From positions 16,015 through 80,014 of the forward strand of contig JBBIKW010000017.1 in the NCBI GenBank assembly GCA_037445225.1: a stretch of DNA of 64,000 nt. The letters run 5' to 3'. Below the pieces are notes generated by a model, which had not been told where the DNA came from, did not search any database, and saw only the letters and a list, made by a program, of their open reading frames with translations. Below are positions 61,972 to 64,000 of the stretch, one piece after another. Made by a program: the position numbers and the translations under genes. Origin of the DNA: M3007 sp037445225. GTDB lineage: Bacteria; Bacteroidota; Bacteroidia; Chitinophagales; Saprospiraceae. How positions within the stretch are numbered: position 1 is the first letter of the stretch; every line of letters starts with the position of its first letter.

Positions 61972-62841
61972 TTAACAGGCGTTGAAGAAGGCCTCGGAGA
62001 GGGCAAACTCATCGATGACGTCGGATTGTTTAAATACCGTGCTTAGCGTACCATTAGCGCGCAGGACGATGCACAGCGCCTGGGCGGGTTGAGGATAGCC
62101 TTGCTGCTCCAACCATCGACATATGTCTGGAGTCAGCGATGCTGTTTGAGCCCAAAGGCAGCGCCCAGGTTTTTGCGCACCTCCCGGAGCAAAAAAGATA
62201 GGGTCGGCAATGTCTACCGCCGCTTGAGCGGCGGCACTCCTGCCCACTACAATGAGGCGGACTGCAGTATTCTCTTGCAAGAATTGGCGCCACATTGTGC
62301 GCGCCAACGAAATATTCATTTCAGCAGGAAGCACTACTGTGCATAAATATCCCTCGCTGGTGGTTGGAAGCCGAAGTACTGCAATTGGCGCAGCCGAGGT
62401 TGTCTCGGGCAAGTCGGCGGGCACTTGAGCACTGTAGTAGTCGTGCACGGCCTTTATGTGCTTCAAGACGTCCTCGGGGAAATGTCCTAAACGCAACCCT
62501 GAGGCCTCCGTAGGAAGCCCTGAAAGCGGCGTTTCCTCGATCACATCCAACCCATAGCGCGCAATTGTTTCGGCAACCAAAGTACCCAAACCGCGCTGTT
62601 CAAAGGCCGCATACACCTTCCACAAGAAAAACTGCCTCAAACAGTACCGCTCTGCGGCAGAAAGACCAGCGTCCACCATTAAGATACCACTCCCAGCTAT
62701 CCATCGCGCCAACTGACTAGCCAACACTACTGGAACATCGACGGCAGCTACTTCTTCAGGTAGCTGAACGGCCGCCTGGAAAGCTGCGGCCCAAGGAGAT
62801 TTAAAACGGATACCCAAAAATTTGGGCGGTGTGGGATACAT
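61972..62841 (-). CDS. Uncharacterised protein
   Basis: A 289-residue cytoplasmic protein without a signal peptide. It is Ala-rich and mixed alpha/beta, with segments IRFKSPWAAAFQAAVQLPEE, LYCLRQFFLWKVYAAFEQRGLG (approximate reading) and SLTPDICRWLEQQGY; the very C-terminal residue is Cys. No family was recognised. It lies 15 bases upstream of the secreted coiled-coil gene, so the two are likely an operon. The function is unknown. Confidence 0.6.
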   Translation of the reverse strand: MYPTPPKFLGIRFKSPWAAAFQAAVQLPEEVAAVDVPVVLASQLARWIAGSGILMVDAGLSAAERYCLRQFFLWKVYAAFEQRGLGTLVAETIARYGLDVIEETPLSGLPTEASGLRLGHFPEDVLKHIKAVHDYYSAQVPADLPETTSAAPIAVLRLPTTSEGYLCTVVLPAEMNISLARTMWRQFLQENTAVRLIVVGRSAAAQAAVDIADPIFFAPGGAQKPGRCLWAQTASLTPDICRWLEQQGYPQPAQALCIVLRANGTLSTVFKQSDVIDEFALSEAFFNAC

Positions 62842-62972
62842 AGGCGTTGAGCTAGGTTAGTGAAAATTTGTGCAAGATTACATCTCATTTGCTGGTTTCT
62901 TATTCATGTCAAATACATCTTCTGCTCAATCTTTGGAGACCACTCGAATTACATCAAAAAAATTGCCTTTTT

Positions 62973-63284
62973 ATGATTCAGCGCGTAGTAAAGATGACCT
63001 TCCGGCCCGATACGGTAGAAATCTTTCTAAATGACGTCTTTGAAAACAGCAAGGACTCTATCCGCACTTTTCCCGGCTGTCGGTATATGGAGCTGCTCCA
63101 GTGTACCGACGCCCCCACGGTGTTATTTACCCGAAGTCTATGGGATAGCGAAAATGCTTTAGCGCTTTATCGGCAGTCTGACCTCTTTCGCGATACTTGG
63201 GCGCGCACTAAGCCGCTTTTTGCTCAGCCTGCCCAGGCTTGGTCGCTGCGGTGGATTGACCCCGCTGAAGCAATAGGTCTTTAG
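62973..63284 (+). CDS. ABM-fold (antibiotic biosynthesis monooxygenase-like) small protein
   Basis: A 103-residue dimeric alpha+beta-barrel type protein. From MIQRVVKMTFRPDTVEIFL, it has the usual ferredoxin-like layout: strand, helix (FLNDVFENSKDSI), strand (CRYMELLQCTDAP), then LFTRSLWDSENALALYRQSDLFRDTW. The frame is open upstream to 62868, but the family start is at 62973. Members act as small monooxygenases or haem/quinone-related enzymes, and the substrate is unknown. It is divergent from the preceding gene. Confidence 0.88.
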   Translation: MIQRVVKMTFRPDTVEIFLNDVFENSKDSIRTFPGCRYMELLQCTDAPTVLFTRSLWDSENALALYRQSDLFRDTWARTKPLFAQPAQAWSLRWIDPAEAIGL

Positions 63285-63666
63285 GTCGCAGGTTCCACAA
63301 TTGGGCCATGTCTTCGCTTTTGACCGTTTATCCTATGCATACGGCTCTTTCTCTCTGCAAAGAAAAAGTGTGCTGCAAGGAGACGGTTTCTTCGAGTGCT
63401 CGATCGCTTCTGTTTGAGCAACATTGTGTGGCTATCGTAATAAAAATTAAATTCTGATTAAAAGGAATATTTTCAATATTAAGTTTTGTTAAATGCTTTT
63501 ATATTCGATTATAATAGATACTAACTATGGTGGCGAAAATTTGTAACTTTGTTTGTATGTAGCGCTCTTCCGCATCAAGCAACGGCTAGCAGAGAAAAAT
63601 CTGGATAAATAATTGGTATCGCTGCCGTCTTCACTTCTTGTAACTAAAGATACGCCTCTTTTCGTC
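63285..63666. other. AT-rich intergenic region before the Rpn-like nuclease gene
   Basis: About 380 bases. The part at 63420-63560 is far more AT-rich than the rest of the window. It contains TTAAATTCTGATTAAAAGG, an AATATT-TTC-AATATT direct/inverted repeat and a TAACTTTG -7 element at 63544-63551. No gene is visible. Confidence 0.5.
63544..63551 (+). promoter_or_regulatory. -7 promoter element before the Rpn-like nuclease gene
   Basis: TAACTTTG on the plus strand, a perfect TAnnTTTG match with an AT-rich approach. The transcript would start near 63556, about 110 bases before the GTG at 63667. Confidence 0.45.
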
Positions 63667-64000
63667 GTGGCCAAGAGAGCCGCACCCACTTCCTTTCCGC
63701 GCCGCCAGCACGAGCACGACCCACTCTTTCGCGGCGCCTACGCCATCGCTGAGGTCGTCAGGGCCCACCTCAACACCCTCCTGCCCCCACACCTGCTGCC
63801 GCTGCTCGACCTGCAGCAACTCTCCCCACTGCCCGACACCTACGTCTCCGACCGCCTGCGACCCGCCCTGGCCGACGCCGTCTGGCAGTGCCCACTCCGA
63901 CACGCCCAACACCAGTGGGCCAAAATCTCCTTCCTCTTCGAACACAAAAGCGCCCGACCCGCCCGATTCCTCGAAGCCCAACGCATCGACTACATGCTGG
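63667..64000 (+). CDS. Rpn-family PD-(D/E)XK nuclease / transposase-like protein (cut by right edge)
   Basis: The frame is open from TTG at 63613; the GTG at 63667 (MAKRAAPTSFPRRQHEHDPLF) is the best start. The visible 111 residues match the recombination-promoting nuclease/PF04754-type 'transposase' family: HDPLFRGAYAI, the LLPLLDLQQL segment, then the Asp in LADAVWQ (D70) and FLFEHKS (E92, K94), which together form the PD-(D/E)XK site. These proteins cut DNA and promote RecA-independent recombination. Codon use is extremely C-rich (for example runs of CTC, CCC, CAC, GCC), unlike its neighbours, which suggests recent transfer or a different selective history. The C-terminus is off the window. 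Confidence 0.82.
   Translation, partial: MAKRAAPTSFPRRQHEHDPLFRGAYAIAEVVRAHLNTLLPPHLLPLLDLQQLSPLPDTYVSDRLRPALADAVWQCPLRHAQHQWAKISFLFEHKSARPARFLEAQRIDYML

Noticed and set aside
63631..63981. A minus-strand frame at the right edge
   Set aside because: The plus-strand frame carries the Rpn-like motifs; the minus frame is its Gly/Val-rich shadow.
1..64000. CRISPR arrays, rRNA, tRNA and complete insertion sequences
   Set aside because: No regularly spaced direct repeats, rRNA signatures or transposase-with-ends structures were seen by eye.

Overview
The window comes from a Bacteroidota chromosome of moderately high GC content, most likely a Saprospirales/Chitinophagales-like lineage. The evidence is a PorP/SprF type IX secretion (T9SS) membrane protein, a very large secreted protein with a T9SS C-terminal sorting domain, a PorE-like OmpA/PD40 protein, TonB-receptor architecture, weak or absent Shine-Dalgarno sequences, and at least 15 copies of the Bacteroidota -7 promoter element TAnnTTTG placed upstream of gene starts. 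The order is an inference; no rRNA, tRNA, CRISPR array or complete insertion sequence was recognised. Layout: (1) 1-2.7 kb is an accessory, decaying patch. It holds the C-terminal part of a restriction-type SF2 helicase, a 12-codon scrap resembling the 3' end of the neighbouring aldehyde dehydrogenase gene, and the wreck of a type II restriction-modification pair (beta-class DNA methyltransferase with its middle deleted, then a frameshifted MutH/Sau3AI- or MvaI/BcnI-like endonuclease start). (2) 2.7-16.4 kb: aldehyde dehydrogenase, HPF, DnaX, a 1108-residue Dna2-like nuclease-helicase, FabH, a membrane protein, a PhoD-like phosphatase, a TonB receptor with a probable terminator, and a small membrane-anchored protein. 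(3) 16.4-32.6 kb: a frameshifted choloylglycine hydrolase/penicillin acylase pseudogene, proline dehydrogenase, AroE, the OmpA/PD40 protein, saccharopine dehydrogenase-like protein, lipoamide dehydrogenase, an MFS transporter, a TPR protein, a lipoprotein, a PASTA protein and the giant T9SS cargo. (4) 32.7-47.5 kb: glycogen phosphorylase, thiolase, flippase, peroxiredoxin, M23 peptidase, RsgA, an SDR, an MlaE/MlaF pair arranged tail to tail, fructose-1,6-bisphosphatase, a CapA-like protein and the divergent RsmI-like/ScpA pair. (5) 47.5-50.4 kb: a compact heavy-metal operon (ArsR, MerT-MerP fusion, GDCC-motif protein) and an adjoining small set (DUF2798-like, broken membrane protein, Crp regulator). 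(6) 50.4-63.3 kb: SAM methyltransferase, PorP/SprF, a second Crp regulator, glycogen branching enzyme, LpxD, thioredoxin-like protein, MnmA, TsaB, a small ArsR regulator, two uncharacterised proteins and an ABM-fold monooxygenase. (7) The right edge cuts an Rpn/PD-(D/E)XK nuclease 'transposase' gene with strikingly C-rich codon use. Functionally most of the window is core metabolism and envelope biology: glycogen turnover (GlgP, GlgB, Fbp), lipid and LPS biogenesis (FabH, LpxD, Mla), T9SS export, and tRNA modification (MnmA, TsaB). The accessory material sits at both edges and in the metal-resistance cluster. The -7 elements are useful for fixing starts: they exclude the farthest-upstream start of ScpA, RsmI-like and MlaE, and predict leaderless or nearly leaderless mRNAs for dnaX, the nuclease-helicase and arsR. 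No wholly new multi-gene system could be demonstrated from the sequence alone. The best leads are the nuclease-helicase, the restriction-modification graveyard and the unassigned secreted proteins.
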